The position numbers and the translations under genes were made by a program. The notes beneath the pieces were generated by a model. That model saw only the letters and a list, made by a program, of their open reading frames with translations. It was not told where the DNA came from and ran no database searches. Below, in pieces: positions 46,069 to 56,450 of a DNA stretch of 64,000 bases. Source of the DNA: Cryoendolithus antarcticus (lineage: Eukaryota; Ascomycota; Dothideomycetes; Cladosporiales; Cladosporiaceae); contig NAJO01000045.1 of NCBI GenBank assembly GCA_002077065.1, forward strand, positions 1 through 64,000, written 5' to 3'. The stretch's first letter is position 1; every line of letters starts with the position of its first letter.

Positions 46069-48548
46069 TCAATCCTCTTCGCTCTCCATATCCTCGTCGT
46101 CTTCGAGAGACTCCATAGCTTCTTTGATGAATTGAGATGCCTATTGGTCATGGTCAGTATGGCACGAGCCTGGTGCGGAGGAGTCAAGATCTTTACCTTC
46201 ACATCCAGATTCAACGCCGTAGTAAACGCCTTCAGCGCCTCCCCTCTCGCCCCAAGTCCCTTGAGACACTTGCCCAGAAGGAACCACACATTCGCCTCAT
46301 CCGGTGCTACGCCTTTCAGGAATTCCAGCTCCTCTAGCGCCGATGGGAAGTCTCGCATATGCATCAACACCCTCGCTTTCTTGAACCTCGCCAGTGCTGA
46401 GCCAGGCGTCAGCACCAAGGCGCGCGTGTAGCAGTCCAGCGCATTCTCCTTCTTGTGCAGCTTTTCGTAGATCACACCAATACAGACTAGCAGTGTCGAG
46501 TTCGAAGGGTTGATGGATGCAGCGATTCGGTAGTGCCGCTCGGCTTCCTCGAGCTTACCCATGCGTTCAAATGAGCGACCTAGCCCGTACCAGCCGCCGT
46601 AGGCCCGTTTGTCAGCTGCGACGCTTTTGCGGAAGGCGGAGAGCGCGGCATCGAACTCCTCGTTGGCGATGTACTCGTGGCCCATGAGTGTCCAAGCGTA
46701 TGCGAAGTTCGGCGACATTTGCGTAGCGCGCTTGAAGGCTGAGATTGCGTGGTCGTGCTCTCGTGCAAGCGAGAAGGAGTTGCCTACTGCGCACCAGGTT
46801 TCGGGAGCGTTGTAGTGCTGGTCTCGGAGCGTGTGACACAGCCAGGCTAACGTGCTGTCTTTCTTCAGGTGCCATAGGACCGTAGAGAACACTTCCATGT
46901 CTTCAATGCGCGATGGCTGGAGCTTCATCAACTTCGTAAAGCACACTTCTGCTTCTCGGTAGTCGGCAGCCTCGTAGTGTGCTTTGCCCAGCTGAGCCAG
47001 TACCCACGGTGTTTCTCGCTGAGATGTAGGCAGTGCGTCGAAGGACGCGATAGCATGTGATAAGTCGTAGTTCGAAGCCGCGTATCGTCCAATCGCGAGC
47101 TGCTTTAGACTCTTCAGAAGACCCCCGAGAGCCTCCTGTTCGGCTTGCTGATCTATGCTCGACACGTTCACCTGTCTGAGCTGGACCGTGGAAGCCACGA
47201 CATGGCTCGCGGGCGGCCCTACAGACTTCTCGCTGTTGCGACTCGGTGCTCGTCTGATGTTGTCCTTGTCCTTCTCCGATGGGTCTGGAGGCTTGATCGT
47301 GCGGTTCCCGCTGACGACTCTACCGACGGTGGATCTGCCCTTGGTCCCTGTAGCTGCGCGAGCGGGTCGTACCTCACGGTCTGTGCGTGTCAGTACCGAC
47401 GATACCAGCTCAACCGCAGATCGACCGCTCTTGGTTGCCGGCCCTTGACCGAACAATCGATTGCTCCTCCTTGGTGGGCCAGAGGAATCTCCAGAAGCCA
47501 TGCTGGATTGAGTTGGCGCACCAGAGACCGTGCGCTTGTGTGCGCCCGCTGCTGTCGTTCTACCTGACGGAATGGGCGGTCCTGCGGTACTGTGAGAGAC
47601 TACAGCTGCGACACCACGCGCTCCATGCCGTGCTCGATCGGGGGCGATCATTGACGACGCCACCCGCGCGTGCCGAGGTCCAACAGCAAGTCGCTCCTGC
47701 CGTTCGAGATCTTGACCCAGCGGATCGCTCATCGCGGTGTCTTCATGTTCCGTGTCTCCACTGCTGTTGACTGTGGGCGTGTCCCACTCGGACGCTATCC
47801 TCTGCTTACTTGGTACCTTTGGTAGGACGAAGCCGCTCTCCGCATGCATCGGCCGATTGTTGTTGAAAGGATCACTCGATGGCGTCAAGATGTTGGCATT
47901 GATGAAGTTCGGCTGAGATGCCAGCGGTCTGGACACCACTCGCGGTTGATCTTGATAGACTTCTGATGGTGCCGCCGCCTTTCCGGAGTATCCCATTCCT
48001 TCCGTATGCCTGAACATCTTGTCCACATCGAGATCTGCTCCAATATCACACAGTCCCTCGAATGAACTCCAGATGAACGGATTCGCCTTGTGTGCTTCGA
48101 CATAACAGTCTGCCGCTTTGCGAAGATCGCCATGTGCTTGCCACAGCTTCGCCAGAAGTGTCTGAACCGCAGGCGCGTCAGGCAGATGCCGCCTTGATGT
48201 CTCTGATGTCTTGCCCCAACTGCTCTTCCCTTGCCAATGACTTCGTGCCTTCTCCAATGCTGATGTGCCCTCGACGTTCCTCTCCAAAGCCAGACATGCC
48301 TGTGCGAAGACATATGCACACCCCAGGTGTCTGCCATTTGAGCCGTACTTCTGTGCCGCATCGTAAGCTGCCTTATTGCGGTGCTTCCTGAGGTATGTTA
48401 GAGCGAGGAGGTGCGAACTGTCGGGGTTTCGCGGCTCCAGTGCATGCAGTCGGCCAGCGAGGAAGTTGGCGTTGTCCAGCATGTCATTGTCGAGGTGGTA
48501 GAATATGAGTTGCCGCAGCTGCGATGCTGCAATGCCCGTGGGCGACAT
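46069..48548 (-). CDS. CDC27: Anaphase-promoting complex subunit APC3/CDC27
   Basis: Exons 48548-46197 and 46140-46069 flank a 56-nt intron (GTAAAG donor, ACTGACCATGACC branch region, AATAG acceptor); the last exon encodes ASQFIKEAME and an acidic tail ending EED, as in other APC3 proteins. Joined length is 807 aa. N-terminal TPRs begin at ANFLAGRLHALEP, then comes a long Ser/Thr/Arg-rich disordered loop (about 200-455), a site of CDK phosphorylation in relatives, then about nine TPRs from LSHAIASFDALP through GEALKAFTTALNL. APC3 is the TPR arm that binds the IR tail of Cdc20/Cdh1 and APC10, placing activator on the ubiquitin ligase that drives anaphase. ATG 48548 is the first in frame. Confidence 0.95.
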
Positions 48549-49048
48549 GGTGGCGGTGTAATGCGTCCAGTGCTGCAGTCCGTCGTAAGGGGGAGAGCAA
48601 GGAGGTGTCTACTGTGCAGCAAAGAGTAAATCAGTCGAAGTGATGGTCGCGAGCAGCACGTGCGTCTTCGTGTAGGCGCATTTGCATGAGCTCGGTGTCG
48701 TTCAATGTGTTCGTGACCATGTCAGGGTTCATGGGCGGCCGTAAGTCATCGTTATCGTACACTGGACACTACCTGCATTGCCCATCGTCAACAGGCGTAC
48801 CTGCGAATAGCTTCAATTGCACGGTGGTATTGCTATCAAGGTGGTTGTCGACTCGATGTTGATGTTTGGCTCGCTTCTAGCCGCCAAGCTCACCCGCAGA
48901 GCCTCAGGCCCCACCTCCGCATTTGGCATCGAAACTCGACATCACTCTTGCCATTCCTCCCATCGTCTTCTTATAACTGCCTGTCACACGCATTCGCACT
49001 TGCGGCGTGTGTCTCGGAGACCGACATATAAGAGAGACAATCTTCGCG
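48549..49048. promoter_or_regulatory. Divergent promoter region APC3 / SND2
   Basis: 500 bp between outward-facing starts; no supported gene. Purine/pyrimidine mix is ordinary, with a CT-rich run shortly before the SND2 ATG. Confidence 0.45.
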
Positions 49049-49635
49049 ATGGCACAAGTAAGTGAACGCCACATATACCCGGTAAGTACTCAATCTCATG
49101 TCGTCCCCAGAAAGCCACCAAAGTCCAAGCTGCCCGCAACGCCGCATCTCTGAATCGCCTGCACTTGATCTCTCTAGCAGTCAATGGCGTGTTCCTCTTG
49201 GTCAATTTCTTGCTCTCTTCCCGCAACCTCTATCTCTGGCTCATCTTCGCCTTGCCATCTCTAGCAATCGAACTCTGGTTTGAACGCTCAGCTCGCCCTT
49301 CATTCAATCCAGATGGCACTGTCCGCCGCGCAGGCGAGGATCTCGAAGCCAAGGGACTGACGGAGTGGATGTGGGACATCACCTACTGGACTTGGGGCTG
49401 TATCGGACTTGCGACTGTGCTCGGTAATCGCGCCTGGTGGGCATGGGCTCTCATTCCTGCATACTCTGCTTGGCTTGCGTGGACTACTTTCAGTGGCGCG
49501 AGATCTGGGCTGCAGGGACTGGGAGGTGCTAGTCAGGACGCTGCGCCAGGTGGAGTGAGTGCAGCTGGGCAGAGCAAGCGGCAAGCGAAGATGGAGAAGC
49601 GTGAGAAGGGTGGGCAGAGGGTGGCGTATCGATGA
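49049..49635 (+). CDS. SND2: SRP-independent targeting protein SND2 / TMEM208 family
   Basis: The first coding exon is only nine bases (ATG GCA CAA, 49049-49057). A 53-nt intron (GTAAGT donor, CCCCAG acceptor, 49058-49110) leads to an exon starting KATKVQAARNAASLNRLHLIS, the conserved family start. The joined protein is 177 aa with two hydrophobic hairpins (FLLVNFLLSS...LYLWLIFALPSLAIELW and the ITYWTWGCIGLATV...WAWALIPAYSAWLAW pair) and a Lys/Arg-rich tail (KRQAKMEKREK). This matches SND2/TMEM208 (DUF788), an ER membrane component of the SND pathway that targets proteins with internal or C-terminal membrane segments. A second GTAAGT lies inside the intron at 49082, so alternative donor use is possible. 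Confidence 0.88.
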
Positions 49636-50285
49636 TAGGATCGACTTCGACTCGCCGACATGATGCGATGCTGCCGGTGCCGCGACTCTAGCAACGAGAC
49701 CTGTCGATCGATTGCTGCAGACTCGGCCACCTAATGGGGAGCGGAACGACCACGTTACATAGGTGCCTCACATCGGGAGTTCGCTTTACCGCCGCGAAAG
49801 TGCCGCAAACAGACTTGTGAGGGGTTTGTCATGATGCATGACAAACACGATGAAGGTTGTGAGTCGCGCAACGCCACGAGCTGAGACATCAGTTCATCTG
49901 CGGCAGATCCTTGCAAAAATTGAAGAATTTCGTGTGCATCGTGGCCAGGTAATGCTTGTGAGACCTGGCTGCACACAGCTCGTCATCTCTATGGCTAGCT
50001 TGTGCCCTGAGAAGTCGTCTGGCGTTCGAAAGGGTTGCAGACTGATAACAGGAGGTGGCCAGGAAAGGGTGTCTGTAGATGTCGACGATGAGAGATGCAT
50101 TGTCAGAAAACGGAAAGGCCGCTCAAAATCTCAATCATGTCATCTGATCGTGAACGCAGCACCAGAAATGATTTAGGCACCTTGCTGTCTCGTGCGATGC
50201 GAACATTTGTAAACTCGCTTCATGTTCCACTTGGTCTCCATGGGCGAGGTTTGCACCACCATGCTCTCGTCCTCACCTCCATACC
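49636..50285. other. Intergenic region, no gene seen
   Basis: A 112-codon + frame at 49838-50176 has no recognisable motif and no family-like composition, so it is not called. The final 100 bases hold the CT-rich leader of the NAT gene. Confidence 0.4.
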
Positions 50286-51318
50286 ATGTCCCCTCGAGCT
50301 TCCTACACCACCTCCCAAGTCCACCAGATCTACGACCGCATCTCCCTCCCTGCCCAACACCGCAAGCCACCCCACGATGACTCCACCAAATTTTTCGCCC
50401 GGGGCCCGCACGGCCTCCCCTGGCTCGCAGCCCTCCAACGCCACGCCCTGAGCACCATCCCCTTCGAGTCACTCAGCCTCCACTACTCCCCCGACCATCG
50501 CATCTCCATCGATCCACAAGATGTCTTCACCAAGATCGTCACCCAGAATACCGGCCGAGGAGGCTACTGCATGGAACTCAACGCCTTCTTTGGCACTTTC
50601 CTCCGCGCTCTGGGATTTGAGGTGTTGAGTACGGGTGGGAGGGTGAACAGCAATCAGAGTGCTAGCGAATCGGAGGCGGAGGTGAGCTACATGGGCTGGA
50701 GTCACATGGTCAACATCGTCACCGTAGACAAGAAGCGGTATCTAGTCGATATTGGGTTTGGCTCCGGTGGCCCTACGAGACCCATACGCCTCGTGCATCT
50801 CGAGAAGCAGTGTAACATTGCTCCGGATCAGTACGTTAGGTTGAAGTATGAGGCTCTTGCGCAGAACGAAGACGAGAGGGCGAAGTTGTGGATCCTTGAA
50901 AGGCGCGAACGGGGTGTTGGAGCGGGCTGGAGGGCTGTGTACTGTTTCCCGGACTATGTGGAGTTCCTACCTGGTGACTATGAGGTTATGAATCTGCATA
51001 CGTCTACGAGTAAGTCGATGGCTGTCCTTTCCTCGTTCTGTGCAAGTCTGATCCAGGCTCCTTTTCGCAGGTCCTACGAGCTTCTTCACTTACACCGTCC
51101 TGTGCACGAAGTGCATACTTGACGAACATGTGCTTGAGATCATCGGTACTACCGTCTTGTTCGGCAAGAGTGTTTACAAGCAAGTCAGAGGCGTCAAGGG
51201 CGAGCCTACGACTTTTGAGACCGAGTCAGATCGAGTGAAGTCACTCGAGGAGTGGTTTGGAATTACACTCAGTACAGAGCAGCAGCTTGGCATCATTGGC
51301 ACTCCGAGTGCAATATGA
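50286..51318 (+). CDS. Arylamine N-acetyltransferase (NAT)
   Basis: Exons 50286-51009 and 51071-51318 (61-nt intron, GTAAGT donor, CGCAG acceptor) encode 323 aa. The NAT catalytic triad is complete: Cys95 in GRGGYCMELN, His140 in WSHMVN and Asp155 in VDIGFG. Splicing restores the conserved NLHTSTSPTSFFT segment and a C-terminal domain ending GTPSAI. The enzyme moves acetyl (or malonyl in some fungi) from CoA to arylamines; in Fusarium a homologue detoxifies benzoxazolinone-derived aminophenol of plant origin. Substrate preference here is unknown. Length is somewhat above bacterial NATs, normal for fungi. It converges with the b5 reductase gene 216 bp downstream. Confidence 0.93.
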
Positions 51319-51533
51319 TCATCTTCACCGTCTTCCCGGTCTCATTGTATCGCACTGCCTCTGCCGACCGGCACTGACACTAACGTCAAGCGTCTGCGAT
51401 CCCTGGAGCCTCGTGGACATTATGTACATATAGAGCGGAAATTGGAAGGCGCAGACTGCAGTCATTCGCTCGAGCATGGCTCTGTTGCTCGTCTGTCCCG
51501 TAGCTTCGTTCCTTGCAGCGAGCAATGCGCAGT

Positions 51534-52606
51534 CTAGAAGCAGAAGACCTGATCTTGAAGCTTGCTCACAGGTCGTGCCTTCTCGTAGCCAAGCGACTCG
51601 GTAGCCTTCTTCATCGCGCTTACCATGGGTGGTGGTCCGCAGATGAGGACTTTGACATCACTTGCGGGTGCTGGTAGGCGTTGCTGTGAATACTGTCAGT
51701 CGAGCTCGGTACTGACATTGTTTTACATGCACTCACCTTAATGATGTCCGCAGTAACGAACCCAACACCACCGTCCCACTTCTCCGGCGGGTTGTTCAGC
51801 ACATGGTGCACTCGTACGCCCGCATCTTCCCTCGCCAGCTGGTCCAGATCATCACGTAGCAGAATATCATCCGCATTCACGTTCGCAAAGATGAGGTCAA
51901 CCTCCGTCTTGTCGCCACTCTTCCGCCCTCGCACGATCGCGCGAATGATCTGCAGCATAGGCGTGATGCCTGTCCCACCAGCGATCATGCCAAATTTGCG
52001 CACCATGTTCGGCGTGTACACCATGGCGCCCTTGGGGCCCTTGACTTTCATCACATCTCCTACCTTCAGCGTCGCCAGATGTCTGCTGATGTTACCAGTG
52101 GGATAGCTCTTGATGAGGAGATCGAAGTAGCCTGGGTGCACATCTGAGGAAATCGGGGTGTATGATCGTACGACTTCCTTGTTCTCGGTCTTCTCGGTCT
52201 TGGGGTCCTTCACGTCGAGATGAGCGGCAAGTGAGATGTGCTGGCCGATGGGAAGACCGAGGATGCTGTTTGGCGTAGGGAGGCCGAAACGGTAGATCGC
52301 TGTGTTGTGGGAAAGGATCGTCTTCTCGGTGAGGGGGTACTCTTGGAACTTGTCGGGGATGAGGACTTTCTTCGTTTCTGAGCCTTGTCAGTGATGCTGT
52401 TGGCTCGCTAGTGGGTATCAAGTGTTCGTACGACTACTATAGAATGTGTAGCCACCCAATGCTGCCGCGACAGCTACAGCAAGTGGAAGCCATTGGGCCT
52501 TGAAGACCGCTGTACCGAGGACCAGAATGGCTGAGGGAACGTACACGCCAGTGATGTACTTGGTGGACAGCGGGCCCGAAGGCTGTTCTATCACCTTCGT
52601 CGACAT
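51534..52606 (-). CDS. CBR1: NADH-cytochrome b5 reductase, CBR1-like
   Basis: Three exons (52606-52432, 52377-51737, 51683-51534; introns 54 and 53 nt) give 321 aa. The N-terminus has two hydrophobic segments ([15 protein letters not shown] and [15 protein letters not shown]) for membrane anchoring. The FAD-binding domain has GQHISL and RSYTPIS, followed by GPKGAM; the NADH domain has [13 protein letters not shown] and CGPPPMV, and the protein ends DQVFCF as in the family. Cbr1 passes electrons from NADH to cytochrome b5 for fatty-acid desaturation, sterol synthesis and other ER reactions. The exact first donor (GTACGA versus GTCGTA four bases earlier) changes one residue only. MCR1 is less likely because there is no mitochondrial presequence before the hydrophobic segment. 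Confidence 0.93.
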
Positions 52607-52834
52607 GTCTGCGTGTCTCACTGATTCTTATGCTAACAATCTGGCAGCAATCGAAGTGATGTCGAGACTCAATGGCATAAAGTTATATGACCCCACCCTA
52701 GAACTAGCGGACTCGTTCCGCTGCGGTCGTTGGGACATACGGTCTGCTTTCGTACAACGTAGCCCCCACTTTCCATTGACGAAGATGAGTACATCGGAGC
52801 AATCTGGTAGCGCGAAAGGGCTCAGGAGACCGCG

Positions 52835-53562
52835 ATGGGAAGCATCGATGATGAATTTGACCTCAACAACCCTCCATTCCCCTTGACCGCAATCGACCGC
52901 AAGGTGTTGGCCACTCCAGACGATGAGTTCCATCGATATACCTGGGATGACCTCAGGCAGATCATTGGTATGACTTTACTGAATGATGATCTTGGAATTA
53001 CATCGTTGATTTCAAGGTAGTGGACAACGATCTTGAAGCCTTGAAGCGCTTCCCCTCCGATCTGCACAGATATCTCCGTTGGTCACACGATACGAAGCGA
53101 CAGTATGGCAGCATCAACAACTTCGTCATGAAGGAACGGCTTCATTGGAATCTCAAGGATCCCTCGTTGCCGGTGTCACGAACATCATTCACCTACTACT
53201 CTGCTACGCCATTCGCGGACGAACGCGACTTTGTCGTGCTTGCGAACGACTGGCCGTATGGCATCGAGCAAGGCATCAAGCACCTCGTTGTCTGGACACG
53301 GACGCCAATAGATGTTGATGATGACCAAGGCGACTTGACACCTGCGTCGAGAGATGTCGTGGAGAAGTTCGTCGATCAGTACTTCGTGCAGTCGCTAGCC
53401 AAGCATCGTGGCGCCAAGCCCGAGGAGGTCAAGCGTGAGATCATGTGGTTCAAGAACTGGGTCCGCTTGCAGAGTATCCCAGGCATCGACCATGTGCATG
53501 TCATGGTCAAGGCTGCACCGCCAGATTTGTTGGAGAAATGGTTGGTGAGACGAAATCTATAG
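52835..53562 (+). CDS. N-acetylglucosamine-induced protein 1-like (DUF3605)
   Basis: Exons 52835-52967 and 53021-53562 (53-nt intron, GTATGA donor, GGTAG acceptor) encode 224 aa; splicing yields the conserved LRQIIVDNDLEALKRFPSDL junction. Further family marks are PFPLTAIDRKVL, RYLRWSHDTKRQYGS, NDWPYGIEQGIKHLVVWTR, WFKNWVRLQS and DHVHVMV. This is the fungal DUF3605 family, named from a Candida protein induced by N-acetylglucosamine; its biochemical role is unknown. No signal peptide or membrane helix. It is divergent from CBR1, 228 bp away. Confidence 0.87.
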
Positions 53563-53750
53563 TGGTGTTGCCTGGGGTGCCTAGCACGCCCAGACATGCA
53601 TGCATGTCGATCATCTTGAGGCTGATAGACGTACATACTTTAAGTTCACGATTGATGCCACGCATCACGGCATATCGAATGATTTCTTACAACACCGTGT
53701 GTAGTGCGTAGCTGTCGCCAGCCATCGGATAACGCTAGCGTGTGGCTCAT

Positions 53751-54454
53751 ATGCCTCGCATCGTGGAGTTCGGAAGGCTCGTGCCAGTATGTTGCGTGAC
53801 CGATGTCAGTGCAGAGGCAAGTACTCCGACCTCAATCAAGTCCAATTGAACCTATACAGAGTGTGATGCAGTACCCTCAGCTGACACGTCCTGCAGGCAA
53901 AGAACAACATGCTAGAGAAGACATTAGAGTTCATGGACGGAATTGATCTCGTCTTCATCGACAGCAGTACAAAGATCTATCTCGAAGAAGATGGCATTGA
54001 CGAGGTGTACGACAGTCCACCAGACAACCCATTTAAGGGCAAGTCATCAGACGAGTGCTCTCGGATGCTTCTCGAACTGCGACAGGCTGGTTCGGACATC
54101 AATTATGAGTGCTTCGCCATGTTCGACGATCGAACGTTGGTGGACGGGAGCGTTCTTGTCGTTGAGAAGGAGCACCGAGTCGAAGGCGGTGGTGTCAACT
54201 ACTCTGTCCGCATGGCAATGGAGTTGGCAAACTCTCAGATCGGGCTGTACTTCGTTGCATATGCGGACGTGCCGAGCGATCAGATCAAGGCGAAGCGGCA
54301 TGCAGATCATGTATTACGTGCTGAGGATGTGTATTCTGAATTGACGCAGGAGGAGGAGTTTGCTCTTTATGGACCGGAGGTTATGGAGAGGGCTCGTCGA
54401 GCGGGTGTGGAGGGACGCCGAGCGCCAGAGGAGAACTTCAATCCGGAGGCGTAG
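53751..54454 (+). CDS. Unknown small acidic protein
   Basis: The main exon (53897-54454) carries ATG 53909, but a short upstream exon (53751-53786, MPRIVEFGRLVP) joins it in frame through a 110-nt intron (GTATGT donor, GCTGACACGTCCTGCAG branch and acceptor), giving 197 aa. If the upstream exon is not used, the protein has 181 aa. It is acidic, with no membrane helix; KIYLEEDG and a segment VNYSVRMAMELANSQIGLYF suggest an alpha/beta fold. The C-terminal part is helical and charged. I do not recognise the family. Confidence 0.6.
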
Positions 54455-54498
54455 AATGCCGTGCTTGGTATACATTGTATCTGCCCTTTGCGAAGGCC

Positions 54499-55103
54499 TT
54501 AGTAACACATCCTGCAGTGATGGCTCCTCATGCGGAGATGACTACCAGAGTCTGATGATTCTCGGAGTAGATCGGTCATGAATACATAACACCGACGGAG
54601 ATCTACGATCGATACTTTAGCTGGATTCAGTAGTAGACTCGCAGGGTAGCAAGCTGCCGTCCTGGCCTCAAGAGTACCTCTATCGGCTTTGATCATCTCG
54701 AAAGCAGCAGCGACTGCCGAAACGTCAACATTCGGACTGAGGATAGAGATGTCTTCATCACTGAACAGCTCCCTGACCACCCGTGCGGACTTCTTGCCAT
54801 CTACGGAATGACCTTACTGATTGAGTCCAGGTTGGAGCCGTCCGCAAGGAACATGATTACCACGCTGTTGTTTAGCAGATAATGTCGGCGTAGTCGCGGC
54901 TGGAAACATTTCGATAGGTCTCGCTCGGCCAGGTAGTAGAGAAGTCGCTCCCTCACTGAACCCATGTTCATACGGACAGACTCCACAGCCGCACGTTTGT
55001 CTTCGGGCCAGTCGTTATCATCTAGATACTGCTTGCCAGCTACCCAGACCGTGTCGTACTCCGTAGTGCGAGTATTGTATATGATGAGACGTTCATAGTC
55101 GCT
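54499..55103 (-). pseudogene. 5'-truncated, frameshifted gene fragment of unknown family
   Basis: On the minus strand an open frame from about 55103 reads protein-like sequence (YNTRTTEYDTVWVAGKQYL, then MGSVRERLLYYLAERDLSKC) down to a stop at 54801. Immediately downstream, another frame continues plausibly (VDGKKSARVVRELFSDED, then SAVAAAFEMIKADRGTLEAR) to 54499. The changeover near 54810 looks like a one-base indel; no clean intron fits (a 65-nt GTAAGG...GAAG option has no branch site). There is no ATG or leader at the 5' side, where an in-frame TAG lies just before 55103 and the next gene fragment begins. I cannot name the family. Confidence 0.5.
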
Positions 55104-55119
55104 CTATCTTGTTGTCGGC

Positions 55120-55818
55120 AGTGTGCCCGTCCTGTGGGACAGGAAGCTCAACACGATCGTCAACAACGAGTCTGCTGAGCTGCTACGAGATCTTCAGACC
55201 GCGTTCAATGCGTTGCTGCCCCGGGACCTGGTCGCTTTGACACTGTATCCTGAGGACCTACGACGGGAGATCGACCATCTAGCAGGCTGGTTGCAGCGGG
55301 ATCTCAACACTCGGGTGTATCGAGCGGGCTTTGCACCAACTCAGGAAGCCTACGAAGAGAACATCCCACCCGTCTTCGCATCGCTCAACAAACTTGAGAA
55401 GATCTTGCATGCTAACAAGGGCCCGTACATTTTGGAAAAGCAGATGACCGAGCTCGATGTCCGAGCATACGCTACCATAGTTCGCTTCGACGCAGTGTAC
55501 GTCCAGCACTTCAAGTGTAATCTTGGGACTATCCGACATGACTACCCCGTCGTCAACAACTGGCTTAAGAATCTGTACCACAATCATGCTGAGTTCCGAG
55601 ATACTACCGACTTTCGACACATCAAGGAGAACTACACTAAGTCGCATTACGATATCAATCCGAAGGCGATCACACCGCTTGGACCTTGGCCGCATGTTGA
55701 GGAAGGGTATGAGAGCGACTGGAGTAAGCTGAAGGTCGGCGAGTGCAAGATGCCAGAAGTGCTTGAGTGTGAGAAGACTCTTGATCCAGTCAGCTCGGCA
55801 GCCCAAAGCGCGCTGTAG
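55120..55818 (+). pseudogene. 5'-truncated ECM4/glutathionyl-hydroquinone reductase-like gene (GST omega-type)
   Basis: The frame from about 55120 begins VPVLWDRKLNTIVNNESAEL, which is the end of the thioredoxin-like domain of the Ecm4/Gto/YqjG family, and continues through the whole C-terminal helical domain (about 200 aa: EDLRREIDHLAGWL, the LNKLEKIL helix, TELDVRAYATIVRFDAVY, HFKCN) to a stop at 55818. Intact relatives are about 320-370 aa with an N-terminal Cys-Pro-Trp active site; that half is absent upstream and no start codon exists here. These enzymes reduce glutathionyl-hydroquinones. The C-terminal frame is undamaged, so the truncation is probably recent. A distant 5' exon cannot be excluded, but the interval upstream on this strand holds none. 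Confidence 0.75.
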
Positions 55819-56450
55819 CTTCTGGAGCATGTATATCAGCTCTTGTGTCCAGCCATGATCCTCTCGCATGTCCGGTCGATTTGCTTTTGCAACCTTATGA
55901 CCGGTAATCCCGAGTGACTTCATCAACCCCACTTTAGATCAACAGCAAGCACGAGACCCGAAGGCTATTTGATCATACCCACACACCGACTGATACACAA
56001 ACTCTGCGACTTACATTGTTGATGAGCTGTCATATAGATTTGATCTGCTCCTCTCTGACATGTGGCGAGGCAGGCGAGACGGTCCAACATGCCGCTTCTT
56101 GCGAGCTTTGGGTAGCAACGCATTTAGGCTGCTCCATGCAGCTCTCATTACATGCATCGAGTCGCATCCACCTGCCCGATCACCGATTAGCATGTGATTA
56201 TGCGGACTGGGCGTTAGTTCGGTACGTGAACAGTCCCATGACTGATGTGTTGGCGCGTACAGCGCGTGTCGGCTGGTAAGGTTGAAAGTCGGTCCGAGGC
56301 TGGGCTGCAGCTGTGGGTGTACTCCTACACCACACGATCAACCGTCCTCGACTATCGCAGTGATCTAGACAGCTATTCGAGAATCGCGGGACAAGATCTC
56401 AGCACGTGGGCAAGGATCAAGATCCATGACGCCGATCAGATCGCACAGAG
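55819..56450. other. Intergenic region, no gene seen
   Basis: A 176-codon + frame starting at 56245 overlaps the next gene in another frame and has no motif. Possible upstream exons of the helical-repeat gene could lie here but no splice pair is convincing. Confidence 0.35.

Noticed and set aside
49838..50176. 112-codon + frame before the NAT gene
   Set aside because: No recognisable motif and no start context or splice signal that stands out.
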